Shown: in pieces, positions 21,101 to 31,746 of the stretch | Numbering within the stretch: position 1 is the stretch's first letter | Layout: every line of letters begins with the position of its first letter | Assembly (NCBI GenBank): GCA_014529385.2 | Contig: CM043947.1 | Span: 97,436,036-97,500,035 of the forward strand | Length of the DNA: 64,000 nt | Direction of reading: 5' to 3' | Source of the DNA: Adiantum capillus-veneris | Lineage: Eukaryota; Streptophyta; Polypodiopsida; Polypodiales; Pteridaceae | Position numbers and translations under genes: made by a program | Notes under the pieces: model-generated | Told to the model about the DNA's origin: nothing | The model's database searches: none | What the model saw: the letters and a program-made list of their open reading frames with translations, nothing else

Positions 21101-21434
21101 AGTTAGATTTGCGTTTATTTAGATTTACGCTTATTTACGTTAGATCGAGTCCACGCAAGAATTACTTACGGTTTAGGGTTTAGAGTTAGACGAACAGTGA
21201 AAAGATCTACTGTGAAAAGATGTTAAGATGCTGTGAAGTGCTACAGCTAGAGAAGAGGCAAAGGGGTTTATTCCACTACATGCAGTATCATGTAGACGTG
21301 GGTGTGTAGATTTCTTGTACCCACAAATATAGGTATTGACCAATAAAGACGAGATTATAACCCGGTGGTTCTGATCTCCGTGCACCTCTAGACCGAGGTG
21401 TGCGGGGATTGGACATGACTAGAGAATGTGAGGT

Positions 21435-21435
<1 letters not shown>

Positions 21436-21503
<68 letters not shown>
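21436..21503. repeat. (GA)n microsatellite in CACTA
   Basis: A pure AG dinucleotide run of over 30 units, about 65 bp before the transposase start codon. Confidence 0.9.
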
Positions 21504-21506
<3 letters not shown>

Positions 21507-21568
21507 GACGAAGAATGCCAATAGAGTATTAAATTTGGTCTCCAGGTTATAAGATTTTTATCCTCATT

Positions 21569-24500
21569 ATGAGTAGTGACGAGGATGTGGGACCGCCCAA
21601 CCGAAACACCTATCTCTCAACGAGGGTCTTATGTCCTTGTAATCAATGCAAGCATGCTGTGCGACGGACAAGACGTGTTTCTTTGCAGCACGTTCGCGAA
21701 TTTGGCGAGCTCGATCCATCTATTATAGATCGAGTTGTTGCCAATTATAACTCGTCGGACTCTGACGCTGGCCAACAAGCAGCAATCTTGCAACCCAATA
21801 GACGTGTTCCCAGGCGCTTTGGTCAAGCAGCATATGTGAGGCCACAAGATGTAGCCTCTGACAGCTCGGGGGATGATCATGCAAAGCACATTCCCAACGA
21901 GGCAATGTTTGAGCCCGAGATTGATGAAATGATCGAGACGATCATGGATTCAGAAAGGCTTATCTATGATGATATGAAAAGTGAAGCCGATACGCCATTG
22001 TATAATGGAGCACGTATGTCTAGATTGAAAGCACTCCTGATTCGTCTCAACATGCAAGCAAAGTTTGGATGGAGTGACACTAGCGTCACAACGCTTTTCA
22101 GGTGATCTATTACAATTAGTTTACTTTAATAAAACTCTAAATGTATAATGATCTGATAGATTTTACATGACTGTATCGTATTTTTATGTTGTGTAGATTG
22201 CTTAAAGAGCACATACTACCAGCTGACAATGTGATGCCAGATTCCCGAGATGAAGCAAGAAAGATTTTGCGCCAGGGCGATATAAAGTGGGGAATATGGA
22301 TGTGTATCTTCGCCCACTGTTGGAAGAGCTACAACAATTGTGGATTGGCATAGAGGTGTTGGATATGAGCCGACACACAGGATGACGGAATGCTTTGATC
22401 AGAGGCATTCTAATGTGGACCATGCATGACTATCCCGGGCTAACAGAATGCTCAGGTGATCTATTGACACTCCTCACTCAGACACTGTAAATCTTGTTTT
22501 TTCCCATAGTTGATCTATTATCATGTGTATACATGCAGGGCTTCAAACAAGCGGATACAGAGCATGTGTCACATGTGGACCTAGACTGAATGCACGTAAG
22601 GCACCCTCACTGAAGAAGCAAATCTACGAAGGTCATCAAGCGTATCTTCCAGAGAATCATGTGTTACGCGACGGCTTTTTGGGAAGAGAGCCACCAAGGA
22701 TGTCTGCACAAGCATGGTTAGAGCAGAAGGAGATGTGCGATGACGGATTGCCTGCAGGGATGAAGAGACTATCTCTATGGTACGAGTTAGCATACTGGCC
22801 CCGACTCATGATCAATCACTTGCTCGATCCAATGCACATATTCAAGAATGTGGGTAATCTACTATGGGACCATCTGACCGGCAAGAAAGATACTTTGGGA
22901 GCCAGAGTTGACCTTAGAAATGTGGATCGTATGGAGAAATATTGGCCGCAAACAGCGTCTGATGGATCGATAAAACTCCCTAAAGCACCATGGATTTTCA
23001 CAGGATCCCAAGAACGCAAAGTAAAAGAGACCATTCGATCTTTGCGGACCCCCACTGGCGTAATGCACTCGCTCCGAACGTGTTTTACTAAAGAAGGAAA
23101 GCTTACCAGTTTGAAGTCACATGATTGGCATAAAATGTGTCAGGTACGTTCATAGTGGACTTTAATATCATTGCATAAAATGTGGACTTTAATATCATTG
23201 CTGCACATACTTTACAGTTTATTTTACCGGTTGCCATTGAGGGATGTTTGTCTCTCGACATCCGTAACACAATCTACAAACTTGCAAAGCTAGTGCAATG
23301 GATCTCACAAAAGGAGATCAACGTAGACTCCATACCATTCGCCAAACTAAATGCTGCGGAGCTTGTGTGCATGTTTGAGAAACATTTTCCTACTACCATG
23401 CTAACCATTCAGGTGCATCTTCTTGCTCACATAGTTGATGAGGTGGAAATATCTGGCACAGTTCATTCCAGATGGATGTTCTTCTTAGAACGTTTCATGA
23501 AAACCCTTAAGGGATATGTCCGTCAAAAGGCACGTCCGGAGGGTAGCATGGCAGAAGGTTGGTTGGTATCAGAGTCCCTAGTGTACATTGGAGAGTGGCT
23601 AGACGGATTTGATAAAGCCCGGGACAGGCTATGGCGAACCATAGATGATGAGCGCATATCTGGGATTGTCATGTGAAATCTCGGTGTTGAGAAGAAGATG
23701 ACGGAAGATCTAGAGGCTAAAATCAACCGATTTTGCATGCTTCACAATCCAGTGATGCAAAAGTGGATTTCACAATATGAGGATGCAAAGCAAGAGCGAC
23801 AAAGGGCACGAATCGAGTGGAGACGGGGAAGACGACCACCGATGCACTATCCAACGGTTCTGGAGAGCCTACCAACCTTCATGAGCTTAAGATGGTTGCA
23901 CAACCAATTGAAAAGCGCACAACAATGCGGTGACAAAGTGACTGAGGAAGAGTGGGAGTACTCTCGGGGTTGCGCGACCAAGGTAAGTTTGGAATGTACG
24001 ACTAGCAAGTGACTTTATTTATAAACGTTTGAACGGCCACTCATAATCTTTGTTCGTTGTAGTATAGGTCATACACAGCAGCATGGTGTAAAGGTCGACA
24101 TTTTAGGGTGGAACGAATTGACAAAAAGCGTTTTACTCAAGATTGTGGAATCATGGCAAAATTTGAACAGTCTAGTCGACGACGTTTCTCTGATGCAGAT
24201 CCTGTGGTGGCGGAACTCACTTACTTCGGCACGCTGCAAGAGATTTTGAGGATCGATCACAGAGGATTTTTTGTCGACTTGTTCGACGTGCAATGGTTCA
24301 AGATAATCATGGAGGGTCGCAATGCTACTGTGCGTAGAGGAGAGTCTGGTTTTCTTGAGGTGGATTCTACTAAGAAATGGACTGACCTGAGAGACACTTT
24401 CGTACTACCCGAGCATTGTGAACAAGTAAGTATGTAAATAGTTAACATCCCCCTTTTACAAGTTATGTGCTTGAAAGCTCTCATGTAAGTTATGTGGCTC

Positions 24501-24815
24501 TGGGAGGTAATATTTCATCCTACAAAGTCTACATCAAACTGGTGGTACGTCATAGAGGTAGCCCCTCGTAGTGCAAGGACGTATGAAGGCTACCATGTGC
24601 CAATCACAACGGCATCAATGGAGGAGATTAGAGAAGATGCTCAATCAGAAGCCGCTGCGGTGGTGCCAGACGAGCATCAAGATGCTACTACTCTATATGG
24701 GGTGCATGCAGAGGAGCTACAAAATGAAACAGAGGATATGTGTTTAAACGGAGAGCTCTATATAGATATAGGAAGTTATGCTGAGTTATGCGAGGATGAG
24801 AGAGAGATCTCTTAA
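21569..24815 (+). pseudogene. TNP2: TNP2-type CACTA transposase, six exons, core deleted
   Basis: Exons 21569-22101, 22197-22455, 22539-23143, 23218-23982, 24063-24425 and 24507-24815 join in frame at GT-AG introns of 74-95 bp, apart from two lesions. Exon 1 has the CPCNQC zinc-type motif and PLYNGARMS...FGWSDTS, classic for Transposase_21 proteins. Exons 3 and 4 have LDPMHIFKNV, LKSHDWHKM, LPVAIEG, RWMFFLERFMKTLK and KARPEGSMAEG; exon 5 has the YFG-LQEI and DVQWFK segments. In exon 2 about 250 residues between the DEARKIL segment and the DVYLRPLLEELQQLW segment are missing with a frame change, removing most of the catalytic core. A TGA interrupts exon 4 at 23674. The family makes the transposase that cuts the ends. 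Confidence 0.9.
23144..23217 (+). other. Transposase intron 3 with internal 26-bp duplication
   Basis: The intron (GT...TTACAG) contains gtggactttaatatcattgc twice in tandem. The flanking exons join as CQ|FILPVAIEG, matching the family. Confidence 0.75.
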
Positions 24816-25069
24816 AGCCACAAATATTGTATTTGAACAATTTTGCTCCGTGTTGTAAAAGCTCTGGCTCTCTAAGTACCTTCCATGGTGTATAACGCTC
24901 TTTTCTACTCGTGCTCACATCTTTTGATTGAAAATTATGAGTTTTCGACTTGCCTCTTCTATCACTCAATTCATTGCGTCATTACGTCATTGTATTTAAT
25001 GGTCTTTGCGTCATTGTCTACTCTATTCATTCAATATTAAGTTTAAATATTCGTGTGTTTAACGCAGGT

Positions 25070-26379
25070 ATGGATGATGAGGAGTTTCTTTCTTCTTTGT
25101 CACCGCAGCAGAGACAGTGGTACGTGGAGCGTCATCACTCTGGCGCATCATCGCGCGTTCCTACTCCATCCGCATCTCCCTCTCTTTCGGAGCATTCGGC
25201 GTGCTCCGAAGCTTCGGCGTCGACGAGACGAGCTTCACAGTCGTCTAGACACCGGCGCTCTAGTGGTGGCGGTGGCGGTTGTTGTGGGGATTCCGCCACC
25301 GATGCCTCCACACCGCCTCGTGTTCGACGAGGCTCTTTACCCTCCCCTTCTTTGCCCGCCCCCACACCAGCCACAGCATCGCCATCTATGCCAGGTTTTG
25401 CACGACTGACTGTTCCTAGAAGCTACACACCTCTACCTACTCCGCCAGGAGCCACCCCACTCGACACTCCTTGCTTCGGGGCCCAGACGCCGGTGGAGAC
25501 ACCTGACGTCCGTACCCCCATCGACACGCCGCTAGAGACCCCTTCCGGGACACCCAGGTTCACGCGTCACCGGCCAGAGGGCTTGTCTTACTCCATCGAC
25601 TTCAGTGGCGGAATCATCATGGATGATGACGGCAAGAAGGTGATCTCGCGCATGCGTGGTCTTTGCTCTCAGCTGTTTAGACACTACATACTAAACAAAT
25701 GGAGTGAAGTACCAAGTGATTTAAAAAACAGAGTCATCAGCATACTTCATGATGAGTTTCCCGTTCCAACACGGGATCAGCGCTTCAATGAAGACCTGAT
25801 GAAGATTCGAATGCGCGAATACTGCAAACACAAGCGCTTCGAAGTGCAAAAAGCAATCAAGAATGGGTGGAACAGGCCAGATTGGCTGGCCAAAGAAGAT
25901 TGGAAGAATGCGAAGAAAGCAGCGCGCGAGAATCCTGACAAGTGGAAGCAACAAAAGGATGCAGCCAGAGCGCGAGTAGAGGCAGGGAGCTCGCACCACT
26001 TGGAGAGCGGTGGATGGGCATCATTTGAGGCCGATTTTGTAAGTGTTTTCGCATTGCTCTTTATGTTCGATAGTTTAGTGTTTATGAGTTTTTTAATTCT
26101 AACATAATGAAATCTTTGTATGTTTTGACAGTGGTCGATGACAGGACATGATCCCACACCGTACGAGCGCGAGTACGCAGGCAGGAAGGGATTAAACGCC
26201 CTGATGGACATTCTCAGTTCTCGCGGCGGCATGGTTAGTATTAGGGTTTACTCTTTTCTATTTTTTGTATTGTTTTATAAATGTCGTTATATGTTTATAC
26301 TTACTGAAAGCTCTCTTATTGTCTTTTTTTGCAGAATCTGACAGATACGCCGCTTGGACGCGATGAGACGTCTGACTAG
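25070..26379 (+). CDS. Second CACTA gene: Ser/Pro-rich TNPA-like protein, three exons
   Basis: ATG 25070 follows a CGCAG acceptor-like end, so an upstream 5' exon is possible. Coding exons 25070-26038, 26132-26233 and 26335-26379 join at GT-AG introns without a stop; the end reads LGRDETSD. The first third is Ser/Pro/Arg-rich, with a run of DTP, ETP and PTP repeats. The second part is charged and helical, with RPDWLAKEDW and a Lys/Arg-rich segment, resembling the Transposase_24 (Ptta/En/Spm) proteins that accompany TNP2 and bind subterminal repeats. Family assignment is by pattern only. GC content is well above the neighbouring AT-rich DNA. It appears intact. Confidence 0.7.
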
Positions 26380-26817
26380 ACGACGTCAGTTTAGCCGTAG
26401 CTAGATAGCATTAGTTTAGGGTTTCTCATAGCTTATGTATCATGAGACGGATTTTATACGTCTTTTTGAACCATGTATATTATTACATTTGTCACCGCAG
26501 TTCCTTTTGCCAATCAATTCTTTATGCCTATGATGTTGTACAATTGTCATTATTACATTTGCCAATCAATTCATTTTGCCTATGATGTGTACAATTGTCA
26601 ATTTTGCAAACAATGCGTCTTGTGGGTGACTATTTTGGGTCTATTATCTACCCTTGCACTTTTTTTAAAAAGTGAATCAAGTACAATATGGTTGATGGGT
26701 GGCAGGGCATTCAATGCCCTATCACCAAAATTTTTTTTCTCTCGGGCGTCGCTATAACCGTCGCTATTTATGGCTCTGTAGCATCGCTATGAGCGTCGCT
26801 ATAGTCTTCTGTGTAAA

Positions 26818-26907
26818 CGTCGCTATAACCGTCGCTATAGGCGTCGCTATATAGCAACGCTCATAGCGACGCATATAGTGACGCCTATAGCGACGGTTAT
26901 AGTGACG
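26818..26907. repeat. CACTA right subterminal hairpin with 35-bp arms
   Basis: Arms 26818-26852 and 26873-26907 are complementary except for about two positions, around a 20-bp spacer. The arms consist of three GTCGCTAT units. More units surround them from 26750 to 26960. Confidence 0.85.
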
Positions 26908-27004
26908 CTCTCGTAGCGACGCTATTAGCGACGCTTTTAGCGACGTCGGGGGTTATAAAAACCCAGTGTATTTCCGTCGCTAACAGCGTCACAAGAGCAC
27001 ACAA

Positions 27005-27016
27005 CCTCTTGTAGTG
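27005..27016 (+). repeat. CACTA right terminal inverted repeat
   Basis: CCTCTTGTAGTG, followed by the second GTA target copy and the resumed Tat-2 LTR sequence gcatgc. Confidence 0.95.
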
Positions 27017-27019
27017 GTA

Positions 27020-27523
27020 GCATGCTTTTTTCAAAAGAGAATCCACCTTAAACAAATGAGGTAGGCTCCAATAAAGTTTGATTTATTGGGGATATACATT
27101 ATATTTAAGATTTGTTGACCAACACAAGTAAATGATTCAAGAGTTGGGTCACATAGTGGTGGGGAAGGGAAGGCCTACAAGGTTAACCCTACCCTTGAGA
27201 GAAGATGGGTAAGATAAGTGCCCATAAATTATTTATTTAAAAATTATGGGATGTAGATAGATATTTAAATTAGTAAAGGTAATTAGTTAAAAGAATATGC
27301 AGTAAAAAAACTAGGAGAGTAGAATTAAGTTTACTATTTACATTTAGAATGAAGAGAGAAATATGATGTAAATGCATAAAGATCTAAGAAGGGTAAGGTG
27401 TTTGTATGGAAAAAAGCTATTACGGAAAGAGAGAATGAACACTAGGTTAAAACTTTGATAAAAAATATATACATTTGAGTAGAAATGTAGTTCAAATGCA
27501 AGGTTACCATTTAACGCTACTCA
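27020..27523 (-). repeat. Tat-2 5' LTR, distal part
   Basis: Resumes the LTR after the CACTA element and matches 13472-13973 to its CTACTCA end. It is followed by the CTAT target copy. Confidence 0.9.
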
Positions 27524-28680
27524 CTATAAGTTCAAAAAAAGGGGACCCACTCCACCCGATAATGGGTCGCATGCATCTAGATTATAGGTACATAAATTAT
27601 ATTGGATGAAAATTTAGAATTTCTCTCTCCCTCTTTTTCCAAATTTAAAAAAAAACGTTGAATTTTCCTCCAACTGGGTGCTATTGTGGTACCACCAAAA
27701 GGTGCAAAAAGTGGTACTATCTAAACATGCTATCACCCAGATAGACTAAGGCATACTTGAGCTTGACTGGGTTCCCTATATTGAGCTTGATGGTCAAGAT
27801 GTGTGCATATTTAACTAGAGAACTTGAGTCTGGTGGGGTTCACTAAATAGCTTTTCCATAATTGAATGCTTTGGAGATACGACGACACATACAGATCAAA
27901 GATTTGCGATGGACATTTACTTGATGATAAAGCTAGACCATTCATGATAGGGGTTAAATCTTATTTTTTTTTGCATGTACTTACAAATTATATGAGCTTG
28001 ATGATGGCAAAGAGATTTAAGTGCTTATAAAAGATGCCGATTGAGGACCGATTGGCAGACCGAAGGCTTTGCAGGTTTAGAGGGGGTGGATGTCGTGTAG
28101 CTCTACTTCAATGTTAAGAAAAAGACTTAAGGGATGCAAATTAAGCTTCTTTGAAGCCTATATGTATATTGATCAGTGATCAGGGCTTGATAACAAGTTA
28201 GCTCAATGCTAAGTGTATGCCAGATGCGGCTTTATGGTACCAAGAAAGTATGTTGTTGATGCTAAAAGTGGAGATATTTGAAGCTATTAGAATTGGAATT
28301 TTATGATCTAATAACTGTAGTACTTGAAGTGGAGTCTGTCTTTACAACTCGTAGCTTGTCAATTAGAGCTACGGTGAGGAAGTTATGTTAGTTTGAAGTT
28401 TGAGTCGATTGCAGATCCGTACCAAATTGGGCAGCTGTTGATGAAGGGTGAAACTTGATATGAATGCATGGGCCTAAAGTGATCACTTTGTGGACTACAT
28501 TCGTCTTTTTAGTTTGGCAATTAAAATTTTCAGTTGTCAAGATATTGCCAGTTTAATTTCCACCGAGGACCAGTTCCGTACCACTTGGATCACCTCAATC
28601 AGTGTTCCAGCTATAAGGATTTTTTTAAAGGCTTCAACCAGGGAATTCCAAAAAAGGATGCCATGTTGGCAGTGCTTTAG
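27524..28680. other. Unassigned AT-rich DNA
   Basis: No reading frame of note, no LTR end and no repeat of the window is recognised here. The right part may belong to the decayed PPR gene that follows. Confidence 0.4.
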
Positions 28681-28978
28681 TTGATTTATATGTTGGATGG
28701 CTATGGCAAGGAAGTTTTGGGTAGTTCTGGCCAAATGTGAAGGGAAGGCCATTTGTTAAATGTAATCACCTATGCTTGCATCTTGAAGGCAAGTGGCACT
28801 ATCCAAGGAATTAAGATGGGCAACAAAGTTCACAATGATATTGTCAATCAAGGACTGCTACAATTGAATTTCTTGTGAGGCAATGCCTTGGTCACTGTGC
28901 ATGCCAAATGTGGTGCCCTTATGAATTGAAGGGCCAAATAGCCACCCGAAGGTTCAATGGCCGCCCATGTGATCCAAG
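28681..28978 (+). pseudogene. PPR (pentatricopeptide repeat) pseudogene fragment
   Basis: Frames on the plus strand give a G-GKE-L-SSGQM block, then NVITYACILKASGTIQGIK, then KVHNDIVNQGLL and GNALVTVHAKCGAL. This is the arrangement of PLS-type plant PPR repeats (standard form: VTYACILKAC, IH--IV--GLL, LVDMYAKCG). Several stops and frame changes exclude function. It breaks off at the presumed LTR start. PPR proteins act in organellar RNA processing. The particular wording resembles the large families of ferns (from memory, not a search). Confidence 0.75.
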
Positions 28979-29998
28979 TGTTAAGGGTATTTTTTTCCAT
29001 AATGTGAATGGGGGAGGAAGAAGCATGGTGAACAGAGAACAAAGGTGAAGGGAGGGAGAGATGGGCTTGCACAGGGCTGGGGGAAGCTCGGATGAGATTC
29101 ACAAAGAAATAAAATTGGATCGCCATCCCCTAGCGCTCCTATTTGGTGCCAAATTTGCCAGCTTTCGAGCACTTCCTCCATGCCAGCTACCACGTCATCA
29201 CCCCACTTCTTCCCACGCCTAGCGACGATGGCGCCTTCGTTGCTTAGGGAGAGGGCGGGGGGTGCTATAAATAAAGAAAGAAGTTTTTCTATAGAAGAAC
29301 ATGCATGAAGCCAAGGAAGGAGAGAGAACGTGTGGGGGGGGGGGGGAATCTCTTGACCTCTCTCGACTAGGAGGCGAAGAAGTAAGCCCATGGAGGAGCT
29401 CGTGGTTTTCAAAAGCAGAGAACGTGGAGGTCAAGGGGAAACTTGTGGCTTGGCAAGCAAGTGAGAGAAAAGTGGAGAACCTGTGGTAGGGAGGGGGTTG
29501 AGCACGAGGCTGGAACGGCATGAGGATGCATGGGAAATCTCCCTTGTTCTCTCTCTATCTTTCTCGACTCCCCTCTCTCTTCCTCTTGACTAGGCAAGGC
29601 AAAAAGTAAGTTTAAGGCATGAAGAAAAGGGATTTAAATCATAGAGCTAAGAGAACTTTTGAAGACTTCTTGTTGTAAGGAGCGAGCTTTATCTTAGAGT
29701 GTGAGTCAAGGAGAGAACATTGGATTTATCCCACATGCAGTGGTGCAAGGCTATAGAGCTACTTAAAGCTCATTTCATGAATGAATAAACATAAGTCTAT
29801 TTTGCATTACATCGATCTCCCTTGTTTATGGTGAGCTTGTGATGGGCTTAGCAAATACCCAAGATCATGTTTATGAGTCCAAGTTAATTGATCTTGGAAC
29901 CTAATTCGCTTGAGTGATAATCTAGCCAACACACACTCACTTCTGTGCATGATGTTTCTCTTTCATCCACCCTAGCTAGCATGATCCCATTCTCATCA
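28979..29998 (+). repeat. 5' LTR of element L (provisional ends)
   Basis: The right end is fixed by the canonical tRNA-iMet primer site two bases further on. The left end TGTTAAGGG is inferred from where the PPR homology stops. A TATA box lies at 29266-29273. No second copy is visible in the window, so the downstream partner is lost or outside. The Pro/Ser-rich antisense frames at 28981-29597 are probably not genes. Confidence 0.55.
29266..29273 (+). promoter_or_regulatory. TATA box of element L LTR
   Basis: TATAAATA preceded by a GC-rich stretch, in the middle of the presumed LTR. Confidence 0.55.
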
Positions 29999-30000
29999 AG

Positions 30001-30012
30001 TGGTATCAGAGC
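30001..30012 (+). promoter_or_regulatory. Primer-binding site, tRNA-iMet type
   Basis: TGGTATCAGAGC, the standard plant initiator-Met tRNA complement used by most Copia and many Gypsy elements. It sets strand and LTR edge for element L. Confidence 0.85.
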
Positions 30013-30581
30013 TCCAGGTTATGCTAGGTCACATTAACACTTCTTCTTTTGTAAATTGTGGTCATTAATTAATCACCCTTCCATTGCACATTAGGATGCA
30101 CTAATCCCTTTTGGAGGTTTGATAATGATGGGATATGTACCCTCATTGAGGATGTGCCACTACCTGCATTGTTAGGCTAACGTGAGGATAATTAGCATGC
30201 ATATTTCATTGCATTTGCATTTTGTGAGTGATTTTGCATGATTTTGTTCTATTAATTACTTGCTACTTAAGCCTCAAACCATCGCATTAATTGTGTAACC
30301 TGCAAAGTGTGTTATTTTGCTCTCTGAAGCTTTTGCTGCAGTAGATCAATAATTGTGTGTGTGTGTGTGTGTGGGTTTTTTTGCACAATAAATGCTTGAA
30401 AAAAATTTCCCCTTTAAGTCACGCTAATGACAACCTCCTATAAACGGGAGAATAAGAAGACAAAAAGCCCAACAGAAGTGATGCTCGCACCAATAATTGG
30501 AACCAGTTGTCAGCCAGTGTGTACCATATACTCTCACCACGATGGTTTGCTCGGCATTCTTGGCTGTGGCTTGGAGTTGCA

Positions 30582-30747
30582 CCATTTCACACCCACAAGG
30601 GAGGCGACCATCATCATCACTGTTTGCTTGACGTTATGCACTACTGAGCTACTCTCTCCGTCGTTCCATTTCACATCCAGAGGGGAGGTGACCATCATCA
30701 TCACTGTTTGCTTGACGTTATGCACTACTGAGCTGCTCTCTACGTCG
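30582..30747 (+). repeat. 83-bp tandem duplication
   Basis: Two adjacent copies starting CCATTTCACA and containing accatcatcatcactgtttg differ at about six positions. They lie in an open frame of 128 codons. Confidence 0.85.
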
Positions 30748-31556
30748 TCTCATCGCTTCAAGGAACTCTACATCAAGCTTTGCATTGGTATCAGCCGACT
30801 ACTCTTCAACTGACTCCGAGCCCCGCATTGCTCTCATTAATTTGCCTTCGCAATTTGGTGGAAGCTCTTGGTGCTTAGCCTGTTGAAAAGCACCGATTCC
30901 CACAGGGACTATTTCACTTTGATTTTAGCAAGGCATTAAATAAAGTACACACTCACAAGTATTCTCACAATTTTTTTGGCGCTAAAATCTTCAAAATTTA
31001 CCCGGTTTTTATCGTGGTGACCCTCCAAATTATCCATGAATTTCTCAAAGGTTTTGAGACTACACTGAACCAGTGAAGTGAAGGCTACTTAGAAAGTTGA
31101 TTGAAGCCTATTTCATTGTAAGAGCACAATCCTTGTATGCAGTATTTACAATCATGAGCGTGTATGAGTGGTGATAAGGGGTGCGATTGCACGTTCGGTA
31201 AGACCACCCATCATTTTATGTATGCCAAATTTAGCTTCAAAAAGCTATTGTATATGCAATCTCTTATGGACAAGCAACACATGATCGAGTCAAAAAATGC
31301 CAATTCAACAGACTATGTGGCTCCAATGAGAAAAAAAGGTCGGGCATTGATCAACCAAGGGAGGATGACCAGAGGAAAATTGGGAGCAATAGCATTCACA
31401 TCCACGTTAGTAGTTTTTGCATCATTGGTTTTCAACATTGCACTTGTTTTCCAATAAAGCCTGTTTGCACAACAAAAGGGGAAAATAAGCACTCGTTCGA
31501 GGGGAGGATACAAGCCATGAAGTAGTTGAAGACAAAGCATTGAGGAAGATGAAGGT

Positions 31557-31712
31557 GCTCTTGGATTAGAGCAAAGCAAACATGTTTTTGAATGTTGCTC
31601 TTGGATTAGAGCGTTGTTTTTGCTCCTGGATTAGAGTGTGGCTCTTTGATTGGAGTATTATGCTATTTGTCTCTTTGATTAGGGATGTATGTAGTCTGTG
31701 CTCCTGGATTGG
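31557..31712 (+). repeat. Short irregular repeats of CTCYTGGATTAGAG
   Basis: Five to six copies of a 14-bp phrase (CTCTTGGATTAGAGC, CTCCTGGATTAGAG, CTCTTTGATTGGAG and similar) at irregular spacing. Confidence 0.7.
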
Positions 31713-31746
31713 AGTGCTGTCTTTCTTCATCAAGTTGTAGCCAAAG

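Larger units (their letters stand above)
19329..27016 (+). mobile_element. CACTA (En/Spm) DNA transposon, 7.7 kb
   Basis: The ends are perfect 12-bp terminal inverted repeats, CACTACAAGAGG and CCTCTTGTAGTG. The 3-bp target duplication GTA (19326-19328 and 27017-27019) is what this superfamily makes, and the other Tat-2 LTR supplies the unoccupied site. Subterminal repeats of GCGTCGCTAT in both orientations line both ends. It encodes a spliced TNP2-type transposase (21569-24815) and a second spliced gene (25070-26379), and carries a captured host fragment (20447-20809). The transposase lacks its central part, so the element probably depends on another copy for movement. Confidence 0.96.
11976..27523 (-). 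mobile_element. Tat-2: deleted Ty3/Gypsy Tat-lineage retrotransposon
   Basis: LTRs at 11976-13973 and 17839-27523 (the latter split by the CACTA element) flank a 3.9-kb interior. A 4-bp direct repeat CTAT flanks the element (11972-11975 and 27524-27527). The primer site (17816-17832, minus) matches that of Tat-1, and the pol proteins are close relatives, though the LTRs are unrelated in sequence. Most of gag, all of protease and the RT start are deleted, so it is non-autonomous. About twenty differences over 1.5 kb of paired LTR indicate an older insertion than Tat-1. Confidence 0.92.
30013..31740. other. Element L interior, no recognisable gag or pol
   Basis: After the primer site there is no gag-like frame. 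Two frames (30427-30813, 128 codons; 31164-31457, 97 codons) show no family pattern; the first is built on an 83-bp tandem duplication. Short CTCTTGGATTAGAG repeats lie at 31557-31710. This may be the non-coding interior of a large non-autonomous LTR element or a decayed one. Confidence 0.4.

Noticed and set aside
28981-29597. Antisense Pro/Ser-rich frames (up to 143 codons)
   Set aside because: They lie in a presumed LTR, have biased composition and no recognisable domain.
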